NCBI RefSeq assembly: GCF_016908855.1
Contig: NZ_JAFBER010000013.1
Span: 1 to 64,000, forward strand
DNA from: Scopulibacillus daqui
GTDB taxonomy: Bacteria > Bacillota > Bacilli > Bacillales > Sporolactobacillaceae
Length of the DNA: 64,000 bases
Reading direction: 5' to 3'
A program made the translations under genes and the position numbers. The stretch's first letter is position 1. The number at the start of each line of letters is the position of its first letter. Below, piece by piece: positions 37,962 through 45,574 of the stretch. The notes under the pieces were generated by a model that searched no databases, was not told the origin of the DNA, and was given only the letters and a program-made list of their open reading frames with translations.

Positions 37962-37974
37962 GGAGGTGTCCGAT

Positions 37975-39396
37975 GTGAGCGAAAAGGCACTTGCAAATTT
38001 TAAATCAATAGAAGGTACAAAAATGAATGGGCTTATAACAAAGGAAGCGCTAATAGCAGCACTGAAAAACGGTTCAATTGATACTGTGATATTAGCGTTT
38101 TGCGATATGCAGGGAAGGTTGATGGGCAAACGTCTAACGAGGGAGTACTGTTTGGAAAACAGTCTCGATAAAGGCACGCATTTTTGCAACTATTTATTAG
38201 GCACTGATTTTGATATGAATACCCCTGATGGCTATGAATCAATGAATTGGAATAACGGCTACGGCGATTGGGCTGCGCTTCCAGATTGGTCAACTTTGCG
38301 CGCAGTGCCGTGGGCTGATCAAACGGCGATTGTCCTTTGTGATGTCTATGATGAAAAGAGCGGCGAAGCGATTCCTATTGCACCAAGAAACTTGTTAAAA
38401 AGCCAGCTTCAAAAAGCGGAGCAGAAAGGCTTTGAGATCTTTACAGCAAGTGAACTGGAGTTTTATTTGTTCCGGGATTCGTTTGAAGAGCTTTATCAAA
38501 AAGGTTATGAAAATATGGAAACGGCCGGTCACTATAACGAGGATTATAATCTTCTTCAAGGCACACGAAATGAACCTTTTTATCAAAAGATTAGAAGAAA
38601 TATGGCAAGGGCTGATATCCCGATTGAGTCTTCTAAGGGGGAAGCCTGTATGGGACAGCACGAAATTAACATGCGCTATGCCGAAGCGCTAAAGGCCGCA
38701 GATAATCACATTATGTTTAAACATGGTATCAAAGAAATGTGCATTCAAGATCAATTGTCGATAACGTTTATGGCGAAGCCGAACCATCAGTGGACGGGTT
38801 CAAGCGGCCATATTCATATCAGCCTTTGGGATAAACAAAAAAGAGAAAATGTTTTTTATGATCCGGCCGGCGGAACTTACCGCATGTCAGAGATCATGAA
38901 GCATTTTTTGGCAGGTGTCCTAAAGTATACGCGTGACTTTACATTATTTTTTGCGCCGTATATTAATTCGTATAAACGTTATGCACAGGAAAGCTGGGCG
39001 CCCGTGAATATCGTTTGGAGCCATGATAATCGTTCATCGGGATACCGGATAGTCGGCGAAGGAAACAGCCTGCGTATTGAAACGCGGATTCCCGGGGCAG
39101 ACGTGAATCCTTACTTAGCCTATACCGCTTTGGTAGGCACAGGGCTATACGGCATTGAACAGAGACTCGATCTTGAACCAGAGTTTAAAGGCAACGCTTA
39201 TCAAGATCACCATGTTCCGAAAATTCCGGGCTCGCTTCATGAAGCCATTCAATGTTGGGAAAATAGTGACGTCGTTAAAGAAATATTAGGCGAAAAAGCC
39301 GCAAATCATTATCTTTATACAGCCAAATGGGAACAACAGCAGTACAACCAGGCCGTAACCGAATGGGAACGCCGCCGCTATTTTGAACAATGCTAA
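37975..39396 (+). CDS. glutamine synthetase-like gamma-glutamylamine ligase (PuuA/GlnA4 type)
   Basis: About 473 residues of the glutamine synthetase fold. Metal and glutamate segments include SELEFYLFRD, GEACMGQHEINMRYAEALKA, GSSGHIHISLWD, INSYKRYAQESWAPVNIVWS, DNRSSGYRIVG and RIETRIPGADVNPYLAY. The NSYKR...WAP / DNRSSGYR pattern is that of PuuA, IpuC and GlnA4 ligases, which attach glutamate to small amines, rather than of housekeeping GlnA. GTG 37975 follows AAGGAGG (which overlaps the end of the preceding gene). With an ethanolamine permease and EutVW near, ethanolamine is the favoured amine. Confidence 0.82.
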   Translation: MSEKALANFKSIEGTKMNGLITKEALIAALKNGSIDTVILAFCDMQGRLMGKRLTREYCLENSLDKGTHFCNYLLGTDFDMNTPDGYESMNWNNGYGDWAALPDWSTLRAVPWADQTAIVLCDVYDEKSGEAIPIAPRNLLKSQLQKAEQKGFEIFTASELEFYLFRDSFEELYQKGYENMETAGHYNEDYNLLQGTRNEPFYQKIRRNMARADIPIESSKGEACMGQHEINMRYAEALKAADNHIMFKHGIKEMCIQDQLSITFMAKPNHQWTGSSGHIHISLWDKQKRENVFYDPAGGTYRMSEIMKHFLAGVLKYTRDFTLFFAPYINSYKRYAQESWAPVNIVWSHDNRSSGYRIVGEGNSLRIETRIPGADVNPYLAYTALVGTGLYGIEQRLDLEPEFKGNAYQDHHVPKIPGSLHEAIQCWENSDVVKEILGEKAANHYLYTAKWEQQQYNQAVTEWERRRYFEQC

Positions 39397-39432
39397 TTTT
39401 ATAAAATATAGAATAGCTTGGAGGGATTGGAT

Positions 39433-40200
39433 ATGAGATTGCAAGACAAGGTATGCATCATTACAGGATCAGGCAGCGGCATGGGAAAAGCCGCCGCCGA
39501 AATGTTCGCGAAAGAAGGCGGGAAAATCGCCGTTTTTGAATTGGATGAAAAGAACGGTGCCGAAACGGCTGAAGGGATTTGCCAAACTGGCGGGGATGCT
39601 CTATTCTTTCACTGTGATGTGACAGATGAACAAAGTGTCAAGAAAGCAGTGGCAAAAACAGTCGAGAACTACGGGAAAATTGATGTTCTTTATAATAATG
39701 CCGGGATTATGATTTCAGAGGATCATTCTGTCATCGACACACCGGAAGACGCTTGGGATAAAGTCATGAATGTCAACGTCAAAGGGATCTTCTTTATGTG
39801 CAAATATGTCATCCCGGAAATGCAAAAACAAAAGTCAGGTTCAATAATCAATATTGCGTCATTTGTTGCTTTTATGGGCTGCAGTGTACCGCAAGATGCT
39901 TACACCGCTTCAAAAGGCGCTGTCAATGCCCTCACAAAATCCCTGGCTATTCAATTCCGTCCGGAAGGCATCCGCACCAATGCGATCTGTCCTGGACCAA
40001 TCGAAACGCCGCTGTTAATGGAATGGCTTGTAAAGGATAAAGAAGCTAAGCGGGTGCGTTTATCAAGGCAGCCGAGCGGACGATTCGGAAAACCGGAAGA
40101 CATCGTGTATGCAGCTATGTATCTTGCATCTGATGAATCGGATTGGACAAACGGTGCGCTGTTAAATGTTGATGGCGGTATTACATCCAATTATTTTTAA
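39433..40200 (+). CDS. short-chain dehydrogenase (probable alcohol oxidation step)
   Basis: About 255 residues, classical SDR: ITGSGSGMGKAAAE, NNAGIM, catalytic Ser in NIASFVAFMG with Tyr-Lys in AYTASKGAVNAL, then ICPGPIETPLL. ATG 39433 is preceded by TTGGAGGG. It follows the ligase gene by 36 bases. In the proposed route it would oxidise the hydroxyl of the gamma-glutamylated ethanolamine to the aldehyde used by the aldehyde dehydrogenase; the family is too broad to prove this. Confidence 0.85.
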   Translation: MRLQDKVCIITGSGSGMGKAAAEMFAKEGGKIAVFELDEKNGAETAEGICQTGGDALFFHCDVTDEQSVKKAVAKTVENYGKIDVLYNNAGIMISEDHSVIDTPEDAWDKVMNVNVKGIFFMCKYVIPEMQKQKSGSIINIASFVAFMGCSVPQDAYTASKGAVNALTKSLAIQFRPEGIRTNAICPGPIETPLLMEWLVKDKEAKRVRLSRQPSGRFGKPEDIVYAAMYLASDESDWTNGALLNVDGGITSNYF

Positions 40201-40351
40201 AAGAATTGTAATGGGGATGAATAAGGGGGGACTGCAGGCTGGATAGACAAAGAGGTTAAATCAATGTTCAGCGGGCTGCTATTCATATCAGAGTGATAAG
40301 GTCTCCTTCGATAAAACAATGATTATTGGAGTTAACAAGGGGAGATGAAAG

Positions 40352-41569
40352 GTGTCTTTTTTACAAATGGCAGAAGGAATAGAAAAGCAAATTGTACAAT
40401 TTCGCCGCCATTTTCATCAATATCCTGAATTGAGTTTTTCTGAATATAAAACGGCTGCGTTTATTTCCAATCTATTAGAGGATTATGGCATTGAAGTTCA
40501 GCGGAATGTTGCGGGCACAGGTGTGATTGGTTTAATAAAAGGGCATTTGCCGGGAAAAACAATAGCGTTAAGAGCGGATATGGATGCGCTGCCGATAGAC
40601 GAAGCGACGAATCTCGATTTTGCCTCTTGTCATCCCGGTATCATGCACGCATGCGGCCATGATTTGCATATGGCCGTCTTGCTTGGAAGTGCCATCCTTT
40701 TAAGCCAGTGCAAGCATAAGATTAAAGGCAATGTGAAATTAATCTTTCAGCCTGGTGAAGAGAAGTTGACAGGCGCAAAAGAAGTGATAGAGGCTGGTGT
40801 ACTAGAGAATCCAAGAGTTGATGCTATTATCGCACTGCATTGTTGGCCGGAGCTGCCGGCAGGGATGATTGGCATCAGAAGAGGGCCGATAACGGCGGCT
40901 GCCGATTTTCTCGAAATCACAATTAAAGGGAACACCGGGCATGCAGCACACCCGCATCAATGTGTCGATCCGATTGTTATTGCCGGCCATGTTGTATCCG
41001 CATTACAAACGATCGTAGCCAGGGAGATTTCGCCTTCAGAACCGGCTGTTGTCACCATTGGCAAAATTAACGGCGGGACAGCCTCTAATGTGATTCCTGA
41101 AGGTGTTACTCTGTCAGGGATGGTGAGAACAGTCAATGCTGAGCTTCAGAAGAGAATGCCTGAAATGATTGAAAGAATAGTTTGCAAAACAGCTGAAAGT
41201 ATGAGAGGAGACGCCGAATTGGCTTATACTTCAGCAACACCGCCCCTAATCAGCGATGATCGTATGGTTGATTTAATCGATCGTGTCGTTCGTGATATTT
41301 TAGGAGAAGATCGATTAGTTTATCTTGAAAACCCTTCTTTGGGAAGTGAAGATTTTTCGATTTATACGGAGAAAATTCCAGGTGTCTTATTTCGGTTAGG
41401 GACACATAATGAAAAGAGAGAATCGAAAGCTGCATTACACAACGCCAGCGTCATTTTTGATGAAAAGGCTCTGACAATAGGCACTGCTGTTATGAGTGAG
41501 TCAGCGGTCCGCTACCTGGAAAATATGAATCTAACTGAATCGCATACAGTTAAAGGCACCTCTTGTTAA
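40352..41569 (+). CDS. M20-family amidohydrolase
   Basis: A 405-residue peptidase M20D protein (hippurate hydrolase/N-acyl-amino acid amidohydrolase type) with two-metal motifs: LRADMDALPIDEAT, MHACGHDLHMAVLLG, FQPGEEKLTGAKE, ALHCWPELPAGMIG and NTGHAAHPHQ. The start is GTG 40352 after GAAAGGT. It is last in the operon, after a 150-base gap. Cleavage of the gamma-glutamyl (or another acyl) amide would release glutamate and an amino acid and close the cycle; gamma-glutamyl specificity is only inferred. Confidence 0.85.
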   Translation: MSFLQMAEGIEKQIVQFRRHFHQYPELSFSEYKTAAFISNLLEDYGIEVQRNVAGTGVIGLIKGHLPGKTIALRADMDALPIDEATNLDFASCHPGIMHACGHDLHMAVLLGSAILLSQCKHKIKGNVKLIFQPGEEKLTGAKEVIEAGVLENPRVDAIIALHCWPELPAGMIGIRRGPITAAADFLEITIKGNTGHAAHPHQCVDPIVIAGHVVSALQTIVAREISPSEPAVVTIGKINGGTASNVIPEGVTLSGMVRTVNAELQKRMPEMIERIVCKTAESMRGDAELAYTSATPPLISDDRMVDLIDRVVRDILGEDRLVYLENPSLGSEDFSIYTEKIPGVLFRLGTHNEKRESKAALHNASVIFDEKALTIGTAVMSESAVRYLENMNLTESHTVKGTSC

Positions 41570-41600
41570 TGGCAAGTACGGCTGGATCGTCAATACTAAA

Positions 41601-41672
41601 CTAGACAACTTTTTTAAGGTGTTTAAGCCTGAATTCAGCAGGACTTAAATAGTTAAGGGTGCCATGAATTCG
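41601..41672 (-). mobile_element. IS3-family transposase remnant (C-terminal 23 codons)
   Basis: Minus strand reads RIHGTLNYLSPAEFRLKHLK plus three residues then TAG, the characteristic tail of IS3/IS150-group OrfB transposases. Nothing else of the gene remains. It marks the left edge of the AT-rich cassette that follows. Confidence 0.8.
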
Positions 41673-41675
41673 AAT

Positions 41676-41706
41676 AAAAAATGCTCCCTCATAAAAAAGG
41701 GAGCAT
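41676..41706 (-). terminator. terminator of the YrvL-like gene
   Basis: Stem ATGCTCCCT / AGGGAGCAT, followed on the minus strand by T6 (ATTTTTTATTCG). Confidence 0.85.
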
Positions 41707-41727
41707 TAATGATTCTTATACACATCG

Positions 41728-42201
41728 CTATATTTTCTTGTAAGTATCACTAGTTGTAAAAAATATAAGATATATTATGAAGAACAAAGCCAACACAAAG
41801 ATATTTGACGCATGTATTCTTTGAAATATATCCAATATTACTCCTTTGGTTATAAAGGTACTAATAGCTATTAAAACAATAAACGAAAAACCTTTTTGTG
41901 ATTTGGAATGTATATTAAATAGCCCCCTTTTTTTAGCAAAGACAAATATTAATTCCAAAATTATTATTAAAGCCCATACCGAAAGTATAAAACCACATAC
42001 ATAAATAAAACTTAAAGCAAAGCTACTATAAGAGTCGATTGATATTAGATTTTTTATATGTAAAAGTTCTAATATACTGGTAAACCCAAAGATACTAAAA
42101 AAGGGTATTGATAATATGAAAATAACTCCTCCTAATCCAAGTAATATCAGGAGAAAAAATGCTAAAATCGTTGGAAAATCGGTTTTTTTATTAAACTTCA
42201 T
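41728..42201 (-). CDS. small membrane protein (YrvL-like; possible immunity protein)
   Basis: About 157 residues with four hydrophobic helices (about 10-38, 55-85, 95-120, 130-150) and a basic tail, reminiscent of the Bacillus YrvL family. ATG 42201 has AAGGAGAGG before it; the frame runs seven codons further. It is very AT-rich compared with neighbours. It is divergent from a gene for a secreted cationic protein, 60 bases away, so an immunity or export role is suggested but unproven. Confidence 0.6.
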   Translation of the reverse strand: MKFNKKTDFPTILAFFLLILLGLGGVIFILSIPFFSIFGFTSILELLHIKNLISIDSYSSFALSFIYVCGFILSVWALIIILELIFVFAKKRGLFNIHSKSQKGFSFIVLIAISTFITKGVILDIFQRIHASNIFVLALFFIIYLIFFTTSDTYKKI

Positions 42202-42261
42202 TGTTTTCCTCTCCTTGATCATTATGTATAATAAATCAAGTTTTGAAAAAAGAGGGCTTTA

Positions 42262-42777
42262 ATGTCGAATTTATTACTTAAAAGAAAAACTGTAAAACTA
42301 GTTTTATCAACTTTGGTATTTGCTTTAATTTTTACTGCCTTTGTTCCTTTGCTAGAAAATAAGGCTCAAGCAAAAGAAAATACCACCACTGAACAACAAT
42401 TTTATCAAGAACAATTAAAAGCAAATCCTAACTTTGAGAAGGACCTTTCTGAAGTAAAACTAGGACTTAAAAACGGTTCAATACCTAATCAACCACCAGG
42501 AAAGGTTCAACCAAGAGGGGGATTTGGAGCAACTTTAAAAGCCATTAAAGGTTTAGCTCCTGTTTTCAGACATGGTGGTACTGCATTGTCCTGGATGTTA
42601 AAACCTTTTAGTAAAAAGGCTGCAACTATAGCAAAAAGAAACGGACGTAAAATAGCAAATGCTATAGATAATTTAGATAAAGGAACTCGAAAAGCATTAG
42701 AAAACGCATTAGTTAAAGCTGGCGTTCCTCGCAGTGATGCTAAAACAATTGTTTATATTATCTTTTTAATCATCTAA
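42262..42777 (+). CDS. secreted cationic bacteriocin-like protein
   Basis: A 171-residue protein: basic start, hydrophobic core (about 12-30) and likely cleavage after NKAQA (about 37), then an acidic pro-like region (38-65) and a basic, glycine- and alanine-containing C-terminal domain (about 85-171; GGFGATLKAIKGLAPVFRHG, KKAATIAKRNGRKIANAIDN, KALENALVKAGVPRSDAK) ending in the hydrophobic VYIIFLII. The layout recalls secreted large bacteriocins of Gram-positives with an N-terminal pro-region, but I do not recognise a named family. No strong ribosome site is visible (AAAAGAGGG). AT-rich; flanked by mobile-element scars. Confidence 0.55.
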   Translation: MSNLLLKRKTVKLVLSTLVFALIFTAFVPLLENKAQAKENTTTEQQFYQEQLKANPNFEKDLSEVKLGLKNGSIPNQPPGKVQPRGGFGATLKAIKGLAPVFRHGGTALSWMLKPFSKKAATIAKRNGRKIANAIDNLDKGTRKALENALVKAGVPRSDAKTIVYIIFLII

Positions 42778-42783
42778 AATATG

Positions 42784-42825
42784 TAAGCAAGTGCCTTAGA
42801 ATAGGTACTTGCTTGCACATTTTTA
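42784..42825 (+). terminator. terminator of the bacteriocin-like gene
   Basis: Stem GCAAGTGCCT / AGGTACTTGC followed by TTGCACATTTTT. Confidence 0.7.
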
Positions 42826-42839
42826 CTTAAAAATATTTA

Positions 42840-42938
42840 TTACTCCACTTCTATTTGATCAATCAATCTTTGATTCAGTTGTTTCCGTTCATCTTCTGTT
42901 AATTCCCGTTCCTCCTGTAAAACATAATCCTTTTTCTC
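42840..42938 (-). pseudogene. C-terminal remnant of a small gene
   Basis: Minus strand gives EKKDYVLQEERELTEDERKQ then LNQRLIDQIEVE before TAA, with a stop directly upstream and no start codon. Strongly charged and protein-like; the parent family is unknown. Part of the eroded 42.8-43.2 kb stretch. Confidence 0.4.
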
Positions 42939-43275
42939 TCAATTATAAATCATGATCCCTCTTATCTAAAGCCTGCAATTAATTAAACTCTTAGAATTCC
43001 AAATACGTCATTTCAGATTCACTCGTCAGTAAGTTCCAAGATAAACCTATCTCTCTTTCTGTTGATATGACAATCTTATTTCCAAAATTGCCGCCATCCT
43101 TTTATCGTTGACACTTTCCCTTATACAATATGTACTGTCCCCCAAAAGCTAGAGTAACAATCTAACCTTTGGGGGGCTTTTTAAAAACTGCATACTGATT
43201 TTTTTCAGAGACTTCATCGTCCGGAAGTGATGAATGATAATCACGATATAGAGATTCTGCGGCGCTTAAATAAAG
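42939..43275. other. non-coding stretch between cassette and permease
   Basis: Apart from the palindrome at 43131-43187 I see no gene. The right end is the 3' flank of the permease gene. Confidence 0.4.
43131..43187. repeat. IS-end-like palindrome, copy 2
   Basis: TGTACTG plus stem TCCCCCAAAAGCTAGA / TCTAACCTTTGGGGGG and CTTTTT. The core AGAGTAACAATCTAACCTTT is identical to the copy at 24571-24590. It bounds the right side of the cassette that begins at the IS3 scar at 41601, and could also terminate transcripts. Confidence 0.65.
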
Positions 43276-44706
43276 TCATCCGCTTGACTTTGCGCTAGTC
43301 ATTTCTTCAGTTTCGGTGTTTTCTTCGTCTAATATATCAAGTACGCCGAATTCTTCTTCAATAGGCAAAAGCTTATGGCGTCCAACCAAGAAATAATAAC
43401 CGGTGCCTAATCCAAAGATAGCGATTAGAACTGCAATCATTGGGATATTCAATCCAAACAGCGGTATGGTTTCTCCCAAAATAGTAAAATAAAAAACACA
43501 AAAGAGTGCAATGACGCTAAATATTAAGGCAAGAACCGGCACCCACGGATAATAGACTTTAAACGGCCTGTTTAAATCAGGTTCCTTTTGACGGAGAATA
43601 ATCATTGAAATCATTGTTAAGAAATACATCAATGCGGCTCCAAAAGCCGATAAAATAATTAACTGGCTGGCAAAATCAGCATTGCCTGCCGCTATAACCC
43701 CAATTGCTCCCGGAACAATCAGCCCCCATGTAGGAATACGCCGCTTCGATAATTTTGATAAAAACTTCGGAAAATAGCCTGCCCGCGATAAAGCAAACGT
43801 TTGCCTGGAATAGCCGATAATAATGCCGTTAAGGCTTGCAATTAATCCCGCCAAACCAATCACAGCGATTAACTTTGGAATAAATGCATGTTCGCCGTAA
43901 ACTGAAGCTAAGGCTTGCGGAAGGGGGTTGTCGCTGGGTCTGCCTATTCCGCCGCCGAGGCCCGCTGTCACTAATAAAGTCAAAATAGTGCATAATGCGA
44001 GGGTCAAGATCGTTGACAGGAAACCTTTCGGAATATCTTGATGGGGGTTCTTTACCTCTTCCGCTGACATGGCTCCTCCCTCAATCGCTAAATAGAACCA
44101 AATGGCAAACGGTATAGCCATAAACATGCCTGCCCAGCCATGAGGGAAGGCATTGACACTCGTCATATAGTGAAGTTTAACATGCGAAATGCCTGATACG
44201 TAGTAAATCGTCAAGCCAATAAGAGCAAGAATGGTGGCGGCCATTTCAATAATTGCGGTCCCTTTGACGCCAATCATATTAATCAGAATGAAAAAAATAA
44301 AGACAGCTACTGTTGCGTATACAGGATTAATGGATGGGTTTAAAAAGTGTATGTAGGAACCTGTAGAGACCGCAATGGCCGGCGGCGCAAAAACAAATTC
44401 TATTAAGACGGCTATGCCTGTTAAAAAACCTCCAAAGGAACCCATTGCTTTTCTTGCGTAGGCAGATGACCCTCCTGCGTGAGGAATGGATGTTGACAGT
44501 TCAGCAAAACAAAAAATAAAGGCCGTATAAAAAATAGTCATAAAAGCAACTGCCAGCATTAATCCGACAACCCCGCCTTCTGTAAAACCATTATTCCAGC
44601 CAAAATATTGACCGGAAATAACCATGCCAACCCCTATCGACCATAGGTGAATCGGTTTAAGCGCTTTTTCCAGCTTTTGATTTTCGCTGTTATTCGCCAT
44701 ATTCAT
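43276..44706 (-). CDS. ethanolamine permease (APC superfamily)
   Basis: About 476 residues, 12 helices. The N-terminal HLWSIGVGMVISGQYFGWNN and AELSTSIPHAGGSSAYARKA, together with FYLAIEGGAMSAEEVKNPHQ, match the APC-type ethanolamine permease group; a C-terminal acidic tail (about 440-476) is cytoplasmic. ATG 44706 lies close to GAGGAG; ATG 44700 is an alternative. It follows eutV in the same direction through an ANTAR/terminator leader, so expression should need active EutV. Confidence 0.83.
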   Translation of the reverse strand: MNMANNSENQKLEKALKPIHLWSIGVGMVISGQYFGWNNGFTEGGVVGLMLAVAFMTIFYTAFIFCFAELSTSIPHAGGSSAYARKAMGSFGGFLTGIAVLIEFVFAPPAIAVSTGSYIHFLNPSINPVYATVAVFIFFILINMIGVKGTAIIEMAATILALIGLTIYYVSGISHVKLHYMTSVNAFPHGWAGMFMAIPFAIWFYLAIEGGAMSAEEVKNPHQDIPKGFLSTILTLALCTILTLLVTAGLGGGIGRPSDNPLPQALASVYGEHAFIPKLIAVIGLAGLIASLNGIIIGYSRQTFALSRAGYFPKFLSKLSKRRIPTWGLIVPGAIGVIAAGNADFASQLIILSAFGAALMYFLTMISMIILRQKEPDLNRPFKVYYPWVPVLALIFSVIALFCVFYFTILGETIPLFGLNIPMIAVLIAIFGLGTGYYFLVGRHKLLPIEEEFGVLDILDEENTETEEMTSAKSSG

Positions 44707-44800
44707 ATCACTCCTCTTTTTTCCTGCTTTTAAAACCTTGGATTTAAAAGATTCATTCACTTAAAATAGAGCATCAGCCCCTTTCAAATCGTGTAAAAGG

Positions 44801-44881
44801 CAAAAAAGGCGCCAGTGATTTTAAATGTCACTAAGCGCCTTTGCTTATGCTATTCACTTGTATGTCATGAACCGTATTTCA
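44801..44881 (-). promoter_or_regulatory. ANTAR-type antitermination leader of the permease
   Basis: Minus strand order: candidate P1 TGAA-[ATACGG]-TTCA (44881-44868, overlapping the eutV stop; loop has A1 but C4). A 20-base linker contains ACAAGTGAA. P2 is TAAGC-[AAAGGC]-GCTTA (44847-44832; A1 and G4). P2 overlaps the left arm of a strong terminator, AAAGGCGCTTAGTGA / TCACTGGCGCCTTTTTT (44842-44801). The P2 loop and the ACAAGT.AA linker are shared with the leader at 36395-36480. Confidence 0.75.
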
Positions 44882-45437
44882 ATAATATTTGCTTGGCCAC
44901 TTTCTCCAATGCCATTTGCTTATTCATGCTGATCTGTCTCATCTTGTTATACGCGGTCTCTTCGCCAAGGTTAAACCGTGTCATTAAAACCCCTTTTGCT
45001 TTTTCGATTGTCTTGCGGTCAAGCAGTTTTTTATTTGCCAATTCAATCTTTTTTTCATATTCACTGGTTTTGGCTCCTTGATTTAATGCAATCTCAACGG
45101 CAGGGATTAAATTGGCTTCGGAGACGGGTTTAACTAAATACCCGACAATGTTAGCTTGTTTGGCTTTGTCAATGAATTCTTTTTGACTGTATGCGGTAAG
45201 CAATAATATAGGAATGTTAAATGTTTTAGAGATAATTTGACTGGCTTTCAGACCATTCATTTTAGGCATTTTTATGTCCATAACAATCAGATCGGGCTTT
45301 AATTGATAAGCCAGTTCAATCGCCTTTTCACCGTCGCCGGCTTCTCCGATCACCTCATAGCCGGCGTCTTGAAGCATTAAAACTAAGTCCATACGAACCA
45401 ATGACTCATCTTCGGCTACCAAAATCTGCTTTCCCAT
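44865..45437 (-). CDS. eutV: ANTAR response regulator (EutV-like)
   Basis: About 190 residues. Receiver domain (1-120) with ILVAEDESLVRMD, phosphorylated Asp in LIVMDIKMPKMNG (about 54), LLLTAY and YLVKPVSE. C-terminal ANTAR RNA-binding domain (about 130-190; DRKTIEKAKGVLMTRFNLGE, ETAYNKMRQISMNKQ). EutV binds two-hairpin RNA leaders and prevents termination. ATG 45437 follows TTAGGAGATTG; the frame extends 19 codons upstream without a site. It lies between the kinase and permease genes; targets are the two leaders described. Confidence 0.88.
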   Translation of the reverse strand: MGKQILVAEDESLVRMDLVLMLQDAGYEVIGEAGDGEKAIELAYQLKPDLIVMDIKMPKMNGLKASQIISKTFNIPILLLTAYSQKEFIDKAKQANIVGYLVKPVSEANLIPAVEIALNQGAKTSEYEKKIELANKKLLDRKTIEKAKGVLMTRFNLGEETAYNKMRQISMNKQMALEKVAKQILLKYGS

Positions 45438-45574
45438 TATCAATCTCCTAATCAAGGTATTGCTGTATTTATATTTGAACCGTATGAAAGACATATCATG
45501 AGATTTATAAAAACGTAAAAATCCGGCTCTAACTTTAGTAATAGTATAAAATATAATAAGAATATTATCAATAT

